This document shows positions 1-7,686 of a stretch of 19,939 bases of DNA, in pieces (the first letter of the stretch is position 1; every line of letters starts with the position of its first letter). A program made the position numbers and the translations under genes. Origin of the DNA: CAZJDV01 sp964544865 (GTDB lineage: Bacteria > Chloroflexota > Dehalococcoidia > Lucifugimonadales > CAJWER01); assembly GCA_964544865.1 (NCBI GenBank), contig CAZJDV010000046.1, forward strand, positions 1-19,939. Reading direction: 5' to 3'. The notes under the pieces are model-generated. The model was not told the DNA's origin, ran no database searches, and saw only the letters and a list, made by a program, of their open reading frames with translations.

Positions 1-1680
1 CAACGTGCCATCGGGGTTTCCATAGGACAGATTCGGTATCCTGGCCTTGCCGAGCAGGTCTGTCGTTACGATCTGGGTCTGCTGTTCAGCGTTGGCCTGC
101 GGCCAGGTTATGAGCAGGTGGGCGCCATCCTTTTCTTCAACAAGCCTAATATTCGGACTGAACCCCGGCAGCTCAACGAAGTTGACTTCCCCTTGGTATG
201 GGACTGCGCCGTCAAGATATACATTGCCATCGACCAGCATGGAAGGTTTTGTACCGTAATAGGTTCGAAGTCCGTCGCTGCCTACAATCATGTTATTGTG
301 GAACCGGTTATCCCCTCCGCTGATACTGCTCATGCCCGCGATCTCTGTCGAATGTTCCTTATGGTATGGGGTCTGACGATCTTGTGGCTGGTGATCGATA
401 TCTCCCACGAATAGGTTATGCGAAAAAGCTCCTCCCTGGGACCATTCCCACACCGCGGTTTCGGAGAGCAGTATGTTGTTATCCACCACGTAGGGGCCGT
501 GATTCACCTCAAGAAAGAGGTCCGTGCTGCCATTGTCGTGGCACAGGTTGGCGCTGATACGAGCGCCCTGGGCCATCCAATCCAGCCAGATACCCAGGCA
601 TGAATGGTGGACGTAGTTATTCTTGATGACTGTATCAATGGCGGCGTGCAGCTTGATGCCGGCCATTTCGAAGCCGCTGAAAGGCTTGTCGACATGAATG
701 CTGTAGATGTGGTTTCCGATCAATTCGCTGAAAGCGCCCCCCATACTCCCACAAATCCCGGCCGCACCACAATTGTAGATCGTATTGTTCCTGACAACGT
801 GAGATCCTATCTTCTCTTTTGACCAGCCTTCCTCCAGAGTTCGCCTGACGACCTCGTTGTACCCATCTGTGCCTTCCGCGTCATTGTGTCCGGACGCCCT
901 GTCTTTCCCTAGGGTGATGCCCACGCACTTGGAATCGCTGATTGCGTTGTTCTCAATGATCCAGCCTTTGCTCCAGTGCGTGCCAATCAACCCAATCTGC
1001 TCCGCCGTAGGTGCGGCCCATTGAGTCGCGGCATGTCGCATGGTGAAGCCGCTTACTGTAATGAAGTTCCGTCCGGGTGTGTCCGGGTAGAAGCATGCGG
1101 GTCTCACATTGATTTCAACTAGCTCCCTATTGGGGTCCGAGTCACCGAAACTCGCCCATATGTACGTGTTCTCATCATCGCTGTCGCAATACCAGGTCTT
1201 GTTAGCACGTTCAGTAATCTCGTCCAGAGATGCTTCTTCGAAAAGAGCACTGCCGTTGAGATACACCTCCCCCGTGTGATGGTCCCTCCCTTCTCGGCGG
1301 AACCAGTCGCCTCCGATCACATCCTTGTATGGGTTATACTCCCCGAAAAACGTGTTGGACAGCGTTACCTTCCAAACCTCTTTCTGTATTTCTTGCCAGC
1401 CGGTAACGACATCAGAACCTTTGATAACAACCTTCTCACCTTTCGATGCCCGATATGTGATGCGCTTCGTATCGGACGTGCCGCCACGAGGCGGAGTGAT
1501 TCGTTCGCGATAGGTTCCCTCATGTACAGTAATGAGATCGCCGGGTTCCGCGACTTGTGCTGCCACCGAGATCGTCTTTAACGGCTCTGATGCAGACCCG
1601 CTATTCATATCACTTCCTTGCACCGAAACATGATATTCCGTGGCGGAGGGATGGTGACCGAGCGAAATCGGTAGTGTCAT
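1..1680 (-). CDS. GH120-type beta-xylosidase, right-handed parallel beta-helix (partial, C-terminus beyond window)
   Basis: The minus-strand frame is open from an ATG at 1680 to the window edge (560 codons, no stop). The start follows AGAGG 8 nt upstream, and an in-frame TAA lies just before it. Residues 15-60 (EYHVSVQGSD, then PGDLITVHEGTYRERITPPRGG) open a beta-helix, and NN/N-turn repeats follow (IIENNAISDS, VVRNNTIYNCG, VIKNNYVHHS). Long stretches match my recollection of GH120 XylC of Thermoanaerobacterium saccharolyticum, including KVVIKGSD and WSKEKIGSH. GIWLDWMAQG gives Asp367 and LFLEVNHGPY gives Glu391, matching that enzyme's nucleophile (Asp382) and acid/base (Glu405). The likely role is removing xylose from xylo-oligosaccharide ends. 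No signal peptide is seen, so it is probably cytoplasmic. The family is about 640 residues, so some 80 are missing. GC is lower than the neighbours (30/60 in 661-720 versus 43/60 in 3541-3600), hinting at separate ancestry. Confidence 0.85.
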   Translation of the reverse strand, partial: MTLPISLGHHPSATEYHVSVQGSDMNSGSASEPLKTISVAAQVAEPGDLITVHEGTYRERITPPRGGTSDTKRITYRASKGEKVVIKGSDVVTGWQEIQKEVWKVTLSNTFFGEYNPYKDVIGGDWFRREGRDHHTGEVYLNGSALFEEASLDEITERANKTWYCDSDDENTYIWASFGDSDPNRELVEINVRPACFYPDTPGRNFITVSGFTMRHAATQWAAPTAEQIGLIGTHWSKGWIIENNAISDSKCVGITLGKDRASGHNDAEGTDGYNEVVRRTLEEGWSKEKIGSHVVRNNTIYNCGAAGICGSMGGAFSELIGNHIYSIHVDKPFSGFEMAGIKLHAAIDTVIKNNYVHHSCLGIWLDWMAQGARISANLCHDNGSTDLFLEVNHGPYVVDNNILLSETAVWEWSQGGAFSHNLFVGDIDHQPQDRQTPYHKEHSTEIAGMSSISGGDNRFHNNMIVGSDGLRTYYGTKPSMLVDGNVYLDGAVPYQGEVNFVELPGFSPNIRLVEEKDGAHLLITWPQANAEQQTQIVTTDLLGKARIPNLSYGNPDGTL

Positions 1681-1685
1681 GGATG

Positions 1686-1910
1686 TTACCTCTTAGTATT
1701 AAGCTGTCTTTGGTCTTCATACATTCTGGTCACAACTTCAGGCTGCCCGCCGTCATAACCAGCTTGCCGGACTTCACCAAGGAACTGGGGCCCATCGCCT
1801 CGCCGATCGGAGATGTCTTTGTGGGTGAGCTCATCAGGACCGAGACCCGGGACTGCCGCATCAAGGAAAAGCGAGTCCGCTGTCGCAGCGCAACCGATCG
1901 GCGGAGGCAT
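1686..1910 (-). other. possible decayed end of a TIM-barrel isomerase, or chance reading frame
   Basis: Between the aldolase and the GH120 gene lies a 74-codon minus-strand frame with no convincing ribosome site. Its second half contains GDGPQFLGEVRQAGYDGG, which resembles the C-terminal pattern of xylose-isomerase-like sugar epimerases (GxGxxDxxxFLxxLRxxGYDG). The N-terminal part resembles nothing I know. It could be a gene remnant or coincidence. The 247-nt interval otherwise shows no gene. Confidence 0.2.
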
Positions 1911-1927
1911 GCACGGTAGCAGGTGAG

Positions 1928-2821
1928 TTACACAGGCATGGTCCGTTTCGTGTGGGCTCTGCCTGCAGCGGCGGTCTCCTCTCCTCGCCCGCTTCCGACT
2001 CCACAGATGCGGACACCCTCGTCGATTTTCTGAGCCGCGGTCTCAGGGGTGAAACCATCGAGAAACCTGATGCCCGCCTCCTTGCACGCAGCAAACACTC
2101 GGTCGTGAGCCTTTTGGAGCTCGGGCGGGTACGGATCCCTGGGCGCTTGCCTGTAGCCGAACGACATGCTCATGTCGGTGGGGCCCCACTCCGCGAACGC
2201 AATGCCTGGGACTCTGGTCGTGACCTCCAAGTTGGAAAGCGCCCTCTTGTTCTCGATCTTGAGCCCCAGCATCAACTCTCCTTTTGGATTGAGGGGCCAG
2301 ACGTCTGCCCTCTCTAGGTACTCGTCTGGCGATATCCCCCATGCGGGGGCGGCGGATGCCTGTCCCCCTCCTCCTCGGCGTCCTACGTCCAGGTTGTTTC
2401 CGACGCCGATGGTGCTGAAGGGGTAGCGACACGACTCTACGAATGCCTTGACGGCGCCGGGAGTCTCGGCATGGCACAGAAGAATCCCGTGGACCCCCCG
2501 GGCGAGGATCTGCCTGAACTGCCAGGCGTTCGCTCTTATGATATCCTCGCTACCACCGTCTACCGGCGCCTCAACGATGACTGCTGGCGTACGATGGCCG
2601 CTGTTCGTCGGACCGCCGTCCACCAGACCTCGCATGAACTCATCTAGCCCTGCCATATCGAATGAGCCGTGCTCCATGCCGATATTGATGTAGTCGGCGA
2701 AGGTCTTGGCCTGTCCTTTTCCAGCCTCGTAGCTCAGCTCGGCGCCCGAGTGGCTGCCCACGTAGTAGATTGGCTGGTCCCGCTCCAGAAGCTCAATCGC
2801 CTTGTTGATGCGAGCCCCCAT
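1928..2821 (-). CDS. HpcH/HpaI-type aldolase (2-keto-3-deoxy sugar-acid aldolase-like)
   Basis: 297 residues; ATG at 2821 with GGAGG 6 nt upstream. The fold is the phosphoenolpyruvate-binding TIM barrel of class II (metal-dependent) HpcH/HpaI aldolases, which split 2-keto-3-deoxy acids into pyruvate and an aldehyde. Visible marks are MEHGSFD (His51, the expected general base), LGLKIENKRALSNL (Glu190, metal ligand) and FAEWGPTDMSMSFG (Asp216, metal ligand, the usual GPxDLS motif). A family-typical tail, GRAHTKRTMPV, ends it. The Arg of the usual VR(V/P)P motif that contacts pyruvate reads VEAP here (Glu84). A Gly-rich stretch around 147-162 (GRRGGGGQASAAPAWG) is longer than in plain HpcH. The substrate cannot be told; a sugar-acid product is likely given the dehydratases and lactonase in the window. 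It is divergent from the fusion gene at 3021. Confidence 0.85.
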   Translation of the reverse strand: MGARINKAIELLERDQPIYYVGSHSGAELSYEAGKGQAKTFADYINIGMEHGSFDMAGLDEFMRGLVDGGPTNSGHRTPAVIVEAPVDGGSEDIIRANAWQFRQILARGVHGILLCHAETPGAVKAFVESCRYPFSTIGVGNNLDVGRRGGGGQASAAPAWGISPDEYLERADVWPLNPKGELMLGLKIENKRALSNLEVTTRVPGIAFAEWGPTDMSMSFGYRQAPRDPYPPELQKAHDRVFAACKEAGIRFLDGFTPETAAQKIDEGVRICGVGSGRGEETAAAGRAHTKRTMPV

Positions 2822-2865
2822 TCTGCACCTCCGTGAGTGATCGTGTGAATCCCTACAAAACTACT

Positions 2866-2893
2866 ACTATGTACACGGCGTCGCAAGTGACAA
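2866..2893 (-). promoter_or_regulatory. candidate sigma-70-like promoter for the aldolase gene
   Basis: On the minus strand TTGTCA (2893-2888, 5 of 6 to TTGACA) is followed after 16 nt by CATAGT (2871-2866, 4 of 6 to TATAAT). It lies about 45 nt upstream of the ATG at 2821, in a divergent intergenic region. By eye only; the -10 is weak. Confidence 0.3.
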
Positions 2894-2951
2894 ATTCGCG
2901 TGGGACCTGTTTCATACCTCCTGCACCGCGCCCCGTCGCCGCCCACGCCCT

Positions 2952-2980
2952 TTGCGTCCACCGGCGCTCCTCTCTATACT
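2952..2980 (+). promoter_or_regulatory. candidate sigma-70-like promoter for the nucleotidyltransferase/kinase fusion
   Basis: TTGCGT (2952-2957) and TATACT (2975-2980, 5 of 6 to TATAAT) are separated by exactly 17 nt. The expected transcript would begin near 2987, leaving a leader of about 34 nt before the GTG at 3021. This argues against the upstream in-frame TTG at 2952, which coincides with the -35 element. Confidence 0.45.
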
Positions 2981-3005
2981 ACGCGGTGCGGCGGATCACG
3001 ACTCC

Positions 3006-3010
3006 AGGAG
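3006..3010 (+). promoter_or_regulatory. ribosome binding site deciding the GTG start at 3021
   Basis: AGGAG lies 10 nt before GTG 3021. The longer in-frame option (TTG 2952) would add 23 residues with no similarity to the nucleotidyltransferase fold and would overlap the candidate promoter. Confidence 0.5.
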
Positions 3011-3020
3011 TGCAGCAAGA

Positions 3021-5486
3021 GTGAGTGCCGAGGCCACGCCGGCCGACACCGTTTGCGTCATCCTCGCCGGAGGGCCTGGCAAGCGAATGGCGTCCCGCGA
3101 CACGCACAAGGCGTGTTTTCCGATCGCGGGCACACCGGCTATCGTCCGGGCTATCGATACCTTCAAGGCGGCGGGGCTGGCGCGGTTCATCGTCGTGGTC
3201 GGGCACATGGCCGAGCAGGTTATGGCCACGGTGGCCACGACCCATCCAGACGTTACGTTCGCGTATCAGGCCGACCCCCGCGGGACAGGCCATGCCGCGG
3301 CGGTCGCGGTACATGCTCTGGCGGCTCAGGGTCATCGAGGCAACGTAGTGGTTGCCGTCGGCGACATGGTCACGCGCTTGGAAGTAGTACGGCGGCTCCT
3401 GAGCAGGTTTTCCAGCACCGAAGCAGATCTTGTCGCCACCGTCATGACGAAGCGAGCGAAATCGACCGCCGGAAGGGTCGTGAAAGACGGGCGAGGGGAT
3501 GTCGCAGGCGTGGTCGAACTACCCGACATCAAGCGCGCGCGCCAGGAGGACACCACCCTTCGCGTGGGCACCGAGGACCTGAGCGCCGACGAGGTCGAGG
3601 AGCGCAGCGGCGCCGTCAACGCATCCCTCTACGCGTTCCGGTTCCCCGCGCTCGAGGACGCGCTGCGCCAGATCCGCCCCGACAACGCTCAGTCAGAGCT
3701 ATATCTCACCGATACCGTGGGAATCATCGCGCGGAATGGCCGTGTCGAGGTCATCGATGTGTCTGAGCCGACCGATCTCATGGCGTTTAACAATCCCGCC
3801 GAGCTGCTGGCCATCGAGGAGGTCGTCAGGGGCCGGGAGAGTGTCCCCAGGGTCTCGCTTTTGGCCTCAAAGACGCCGGACTCACGCTCGCTGAGGCCGT
3901 TAGCGGAGTGGTTGCGGGTCCTGGAGGGAGACGGCCCGGAGCTTCGGCGCGAGCTTCGAGAGCTATATGGCCCGGATGACGGCCAGGCTCAAGACAGACG
4001 CCGGGCGATGCTCCGGCTGGTCCGGCGTGGGGCGGAAACCCTCGGCGGCCGTCGACGCGTCATCGTGTGCCGCGCGCCCGGACGCATCAATCTGATGGGG
4101 CGTCACGTCGACCATCGCGGCGGGTACGTCAACGTGATGGCGGTGAGCCGCGAGGTGCTGCTGGTGGCGGCCCCGCGGGAGGATGACATGGTCACCCTTC
4201 AGAACCTGGAAGAGGCGATGTACCCTGCGCGCGAGTTCCGAATCTCCGACCTTCTTGACGAGGCCTCCTGGACCGACTGGATGGACTTCCTCGACTCCGG
4301 CACGGTGCGCCGCGTCCTCGAAGCCGCGCCCAACGATTGGAGCCACTACGCGCGGGCACCGATGCTGCGGATTCAGCACGAGTGCAGCGACGTGCGTCTC
4401 AAGGGAATGGACTGCCTCGTCAGCGGTGACATCCCCATCGGTGCGGGACTCTCGTCAAGCTCAGCGCTGGTCGTCGCCTTTGCGGAGGCGACAGTGAAGC
4501 TAAACGGGCTGGATGTGGCGGTGCGTGATTTCGTCGATCTCTGCGGTGAGGGAGAGTGGTTCGTCGGCTCGCGCGGCGGCAGCGCCGACCACGCAGCGAT
4601 CCGCGCGAGCAGGGCCGGATACGTGACGCGCATAGGATTCTTTCCATTCCGCATCGAGGACGCCGCGCCGTTGCCGGAGGGCATCGACCTGGTGGTCGTG
4701 GACAGCGGGGAAACGGCCGTCAAGAGCGCCGGAGCTCCGGCCAGGGATGCGTTCAACCAGCGGGTCACCTGCTATGAGATCGCCGAGCGGCTCTTGCGGC
4801 AGAGCTGGCCCCCGGCCGCCGCCGTCGAACATTTTCGAGACCTGGCGCCCGGCCGGTTGCAGGTGGAACCTTCGCAGATCTATGGGGCCATAGTCCGGCT
4901 GCCCGAACGTCCCAGCCGGCGGCGGATCAGGTCGCTGCTGCCCGAGCAGTCGCGGCCGGACCTGGACCGCATATTCTCCACCCACGCGAACCTGGGCAGC
5001 TACGATCTGCGGGGCGTCGCCCTCTACGGCATCGGCGAGTGCGTTCGCGGTGAGCGATTCGCTGGCCTCATGCGGGAGCAGGACCTGGGCGCAATAGGCC
5101 GGGACATGCGGGTCAGCCACGACGGCGACCGGCGCTGGCGTTTTCTCTCCGACGGCTCGGCTCGGCGGTTCGTCGTGCGCACGGACGACGCGACGCTGGG
5201 GAGGCTCGCGCTATCCAACGCGGACATGAGCATGCAGCCCGGCCGCTACGGGTGCAGCACCCGGACCATCGACCGCATCGTAGACACCGCATTGTCGAAT
5301 GACGGGGTAATAGGCGCCCAGATCTCGGGCGCCGGCCTGGGCGGGTGCGCGATGGTCCTAGTCCGGTCGGAGTCGCGCGATGCCCTCGTCGAAAGCCTCA
5401 AGGGGCAGGGCATGGATGGAGACGTAGGTCCGGCGGCAGTTTTCGTGTGCCGTCCGGTTGCCGGAGCGGGACTGGTTTCGGTTTAG
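3021..5486 (+). CDS. bifunctional nucleotidyltransferase / galactokinase-like GHMP kinase fusion
   Basis: 821 residues from GTG 3021. Residues about 8-270 form a GlmU-like nucleotidyltransferase: VILAGGPGKRM (16-23 is LAGGPGKRM), DPRGTGHAA (GTGHA 88-92), VAVGDM, VNASLYAF, and FNNPAELLAIEE closing the domain. Residues about 345-821 form a GHMP kinase of galactokinase type: GRINLMGRHVDHRGG (354-368), PIGAGLSSSSA (472-482, phosphate-binding loop), GGSADH with probable catalytic Asp523, and ISGAGLGGC near 768-776. Together the halves could phosphorylate a free sugar at C1 and join the product to a nucleotide, as FKP does for fucose and GDP. GlmU likeness points to a UDP-sugar, which is inference. 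The galactokinase signature usually reads GEHTDY; here it is GRHVDH, so the sugar may not be galactose. The protein is probably cytoplasmic. The aldolase is divergent and the glycosidase-like gene lies 126 nt downstream. Confidence 0.85.
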   Translation: MSAEATPADTVCVILAGGPGKRMASRDTHKACFPIAGTPAIVRAIDTFKAAGLARFIVVVGHMAEQVMATVATTHPDVTFAYQADPRGTGHAAAVAVHALAAQGHRGNVVVAVGDMVTRLEVVRRLLSRFSSTEADLVATVMTKRAKSTAGRVVKDGRGDVAGVVELPDIKRARQEDTTLRVGTEDLSADEVEERSGAVNASLYAFRFPALEDALRQIRPDNAQSELYLTDTVGIIARNGRVEVIDVSEPTDLMAFNNPAELLAIEEVVRGRESVPRVSLLASKTPDSRSLRPLAEWLRVLEGDGPELRRELRELYGPDDGQAQDRRRAMLRLVRRGAETLGGRRRVIVCRAPGRINLMGRHVDHRGGYVNVMAVSREVLLVAAPREDDMVTLQNLEEAMYPAREFRISDLLDEASWTDWMDFLDSGTVRRVLEAAPNDWSHYARAPMLRIQHECSDVRLKGMDCLVSGDIPIGAGLSSSSALVVAFAEATVKLNGLDVAVRDFVDLCGEGEWFVGSRGGSADHAAIRASRAGYVTRIGFFPFRIEDAAPLPEGIDLVVVDSGETAVKSAGAPARDAFNQRVTCYEIAERLLRQSWPPAAAVEHFRDLAPGRLQVEPSQIYGAIVRLPERPSRRRIRSLLPEQSRPDLDRIFSTHANLGSYDLRGVALYGIGECVRGERFAGLMREQDLGAIGRDMRVSHDGDRRWRFLSDGSARRFVVRTDDATLGRLALSNADMSMQPGRYGCSTRTIDRIVDTALSNDGVIGAQISGAGLGGCAMVLVRSESRDALVESLKGQGMDGDVGPAAVFVCRPVAGAGLVSV

Positions 5487-5549
5487 AACTCTGCTGGGAA
5501 AGAGGTGTGCAGACGGGGTTGGCGCCTCTGCCGGGTGCGTGAGGGCCGG

Positions 5550-5569
5550 CCCTGAGCGTGTCGAACGGG
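5550..5569. repeat. degenerate copy of the GAGCCTGTCGAAGGAC-type intergenic repeat
   Basis: CCCTGAGCGTGTCGAACGGG between the fusion gene and the TIM-barrel gene matches the element at 17965-17988 at most positions. It is imperfect as an inverted repeat (CC..GG arms). Confidence 0.4.
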
Positions 5570-5612
5570 CGTCCCGCGCATACATACTATCCATGGAACT
5601 CGAGGAGGCATC

Positions 5613-7227
5613 TTGATCAGGCCCAGACTCATCTACTACAACGACGCGCACCACTTCCACGCCAAGAGGTTGGAGCCGCCCGCGAGCATCCACAAACTCC
5701 AGTGGCCCGTGGACGAGATGCTTGGAACCAGCGTGGAGCTTCTCGTGTTCGGCCTCGGCTACAGCGACGTGTACTTCCATGACAGTAACGTCGGGCGTGT
5801 CGTGGGCCAGAGTAAAGAGGTGTGGGAGAGCTACATCGACTGGCGGATCATGCGTATGGTGCAGGAGGCCCGGCGAATGGGAACGGACCAGTTGCGTGAG
5901 GTGCTTGCGCGGGGTCGCGAGATGGGACTGCCGGTGTTCCCCAGCTTGAAACTAAACGACCCTTCAAAGCCAGGGGACGAGCGATGCGGCCGGCTGAAAT
6001 GGGAGCGCGGCGCCGAGGTCTGCCTTCGCGAGCCGGACGACACGCTGCCGGGCACCGAGTGGTGCTACGACTACGCCCTCGAAGCGGTGCGCAGAGACAA
6101 GCTGGCGATGATAAGGGAGGTCGTGGCGGACTATCGGGCCGATGGAATCGAGCTGGACTTCACGTTCCGGCCCCGGTATTTCAGAAAGTCCGAAGTCGAG
6201 AGGAACATTCCCCTGATGACCGCCTTCGTCGCCGAGGTCAAGGAGTTGGTGCGCGGGATCGGTGCCGAGCAAGGGCGGGAGGTCCCCGTCATGGCGAGGG
6301 TCCACGCCGGCCGCGAACACAACATGGACCGCGGCCTTGACGTGGAGGCCTGGCTGGACCAGGGGAGCATCGACTTGGTAACCGGTGAACTCCCCGAGCC
6401 ATTCCTCGACACGGGACCCAGGGCATCGTGGCTGGTGGATGCTGCTATTCGGTCTGGCGCCGCCGCATACATCCGCCCGCCCAGGCGCGTGTACGACGAG
6501 CGGACCGCCACCCCTGGCATCGAGATGTACAGGGCGCTGGGGCAGACCCTGGCGGGGCAGGGCTTTGCGGGCATGTACTTGGGATACCTCCCGTGGCCGC
6601 TGGGCGAGACCGAGTACCAGGTGCTTAGGGAGGCCGCCTATCCGGAGATCCATGCCCGAAAGGACAAACGCTACTTCCTCCAGCCCGGCGGCCCCGCGTC
6701 GCCGGGACAGGTGCCGGTGGCACTAGAGGAAGGCGAGACCGTCTCGGTCGCCGTTTTCGTGGCCGACGACGTGGACGGCGCCCGGAGCGACGGCGAGATG
6801 CGCAGTCCCTTGCTGACGATGCGGTTCTCGTTCTACTGCATCGAGGACGAGATCGAGTACCGGTTCAACGGCAAAGTGCTGCCAATCGACGCGTTCGAGA
6901 TCACCGACGAACGCGCCTTGACGATACCTTCGGCCGAGAGCAGCCCCAGCTCCGCGCCCGCGGGCTTCTCCGCGCACTGGTTCCGCTATCGGCTGGACGT
7001 GGATGACGTGGTCTCCATAGGAGATGTTCTCGTTGATTCCTGGCAANNNNNNNNNNGACGTTGACGATGTGGTCCGCGGCGAAAACACGCTCGAGATCGA
7101 GGTCAGGCGCCTGGAGGCGTCCGCGGGATTCGTCCGCAGCCTGAATGGCGTGGAGATGCACATGCGCTACAAGGATTTCGTGCGCCCGGAGGGGCTCGCC
7201 GTCAGCCGAGTTGCACTGCTCCCGTAG
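5613..7227 (+). CDS. glycosidase-like TIM-barrel protein with C-terminal beta domain (interrupted by an assembly gap)
   Basis: Start TTG 5613 with GAGGAGG 4 nt upstream. The first 478 residues read cleanly to the Ns at 7047-7056. The rest (DVDDVVRGENTLEIEV to stop 7227) is in another frame. Residues 1-345 look like a family 10-like glycosidase barrel: RLIYYNDAHH, RGREMGLPVFPSLK, DGIELDF (Glu180, Asp182), VMARVHAG, and GLDVEAWLDQGSIDLV, a pattern typical of uncharacterised GHL10-like barrels. From about 365 onward a beta-rich domain follows, ending in a GENTLEIEV strand common in sugar-binding domains. No signal peptide is seen. Substrate and reaction are unknown. The frame change is probably an assembly fault, since DVDDVV occurs on both sides of the gap 61 nt apart; deleting 61 nt restores one frame. 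Confidence 0.7.
7047..7056. other. scaffold gap (10 Ns)
   Basis: Ten Ns joining two contigs inside the TIM-barrel gene. Near-identical coding text for DVDDVV lies before it (from 6996) and directly after it (from 7057), so the contig ends probably overlap rather than leave unknown sequence between them. Confidence 0.95.
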
Positions 7228-7284
7228 CTGGCCCCGTTGGGCCGCCGGCAGGGGCGGGTGTGCCACATCGACTCGCTTGGATCA

Positions 7285-7632
7285 TCAACCCGCTTGCGCG
7301 GCCATGCCGAAGCTGTTGCCCTCGGTGTCGACCACGCGCGCTAGCCTTATGGACTCGCCGGCCCGGTCTTCGGGGCCCGAAGTGACCTTTCCTCCGCCGG
7401 ACACGATCTCCGCGCAGGCAGTATCCAGGTCTGCCACCTCGATGTTAAGTCCCGTATCGTTGAATACACCGGAGCCACCGCCGTGAAGGGCTATGATCGC
7501 ATTTCCAAAGCCCATCTCGGACCACATCGGGGACTCCGACCTCAGCTCGAGGCCGATCACGTCGCGGTAGAACTTGATGGCCCTCTCCATGTGCTGGACC
7601 ATGAGCAGGTACTTCACAGACCGTATCTCCAC
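7285..7632 (-). CDS. VOC (glyoxalase/bleomycin-resistance) superfamily protein
   Basis: 115 residues; GTG start at 7632 with AGGAG 9 nt upstream. It has the one-module vicinal-oxygen-chelate layout: VKYLLMVQHMERAIKFYRDVIGLEL opens the first beta-alpha-beta-beta-beta unit, and LNIEVADLDTACAEIVSGGGKV then VDTEGNSFGM form the second, with Glu near 103 in DTEGN as the likely metal ligand. Members include glyoxalases, dioxygenases, epimerases and resistance proteins, so the reaction is open. It is probably a cytoplasmic homodimer. It lies 54 nt downstream of the methyltransferase gene on the same strand and could be co-transcribed; no functional link is apparent. Confidence 0.85.
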   Translation of the reverse strand: MEIRSVKYLLMVQHMERAIKFYRDVIGLELRSESPMWSEMGFGNAIIALHGGGSGVFNDTGLNIEVADLDTACAEIVSGGGKVTSGPEDRAGESIRLARVVDTEGNSFGMAAQAG

Positions 7633-7686
7633 TAGTGGCTACTCCTAATATATTATTGGCGCCGTCTCCAGAGCGCGGGCCTGTGT

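Noticed and set aside
604..822. Short plus-strand frames within 1-1580
   Set aside because: All are shadows of the open minus-strand GH120 frame, which covers the whole interval.
7230..7243. GGCCC-CGTT-GGGCC hairpin after the TIM-barrel gene
   Set aside because: A short stem with no T-tract; it may help end transcription but cannot be told from chance.
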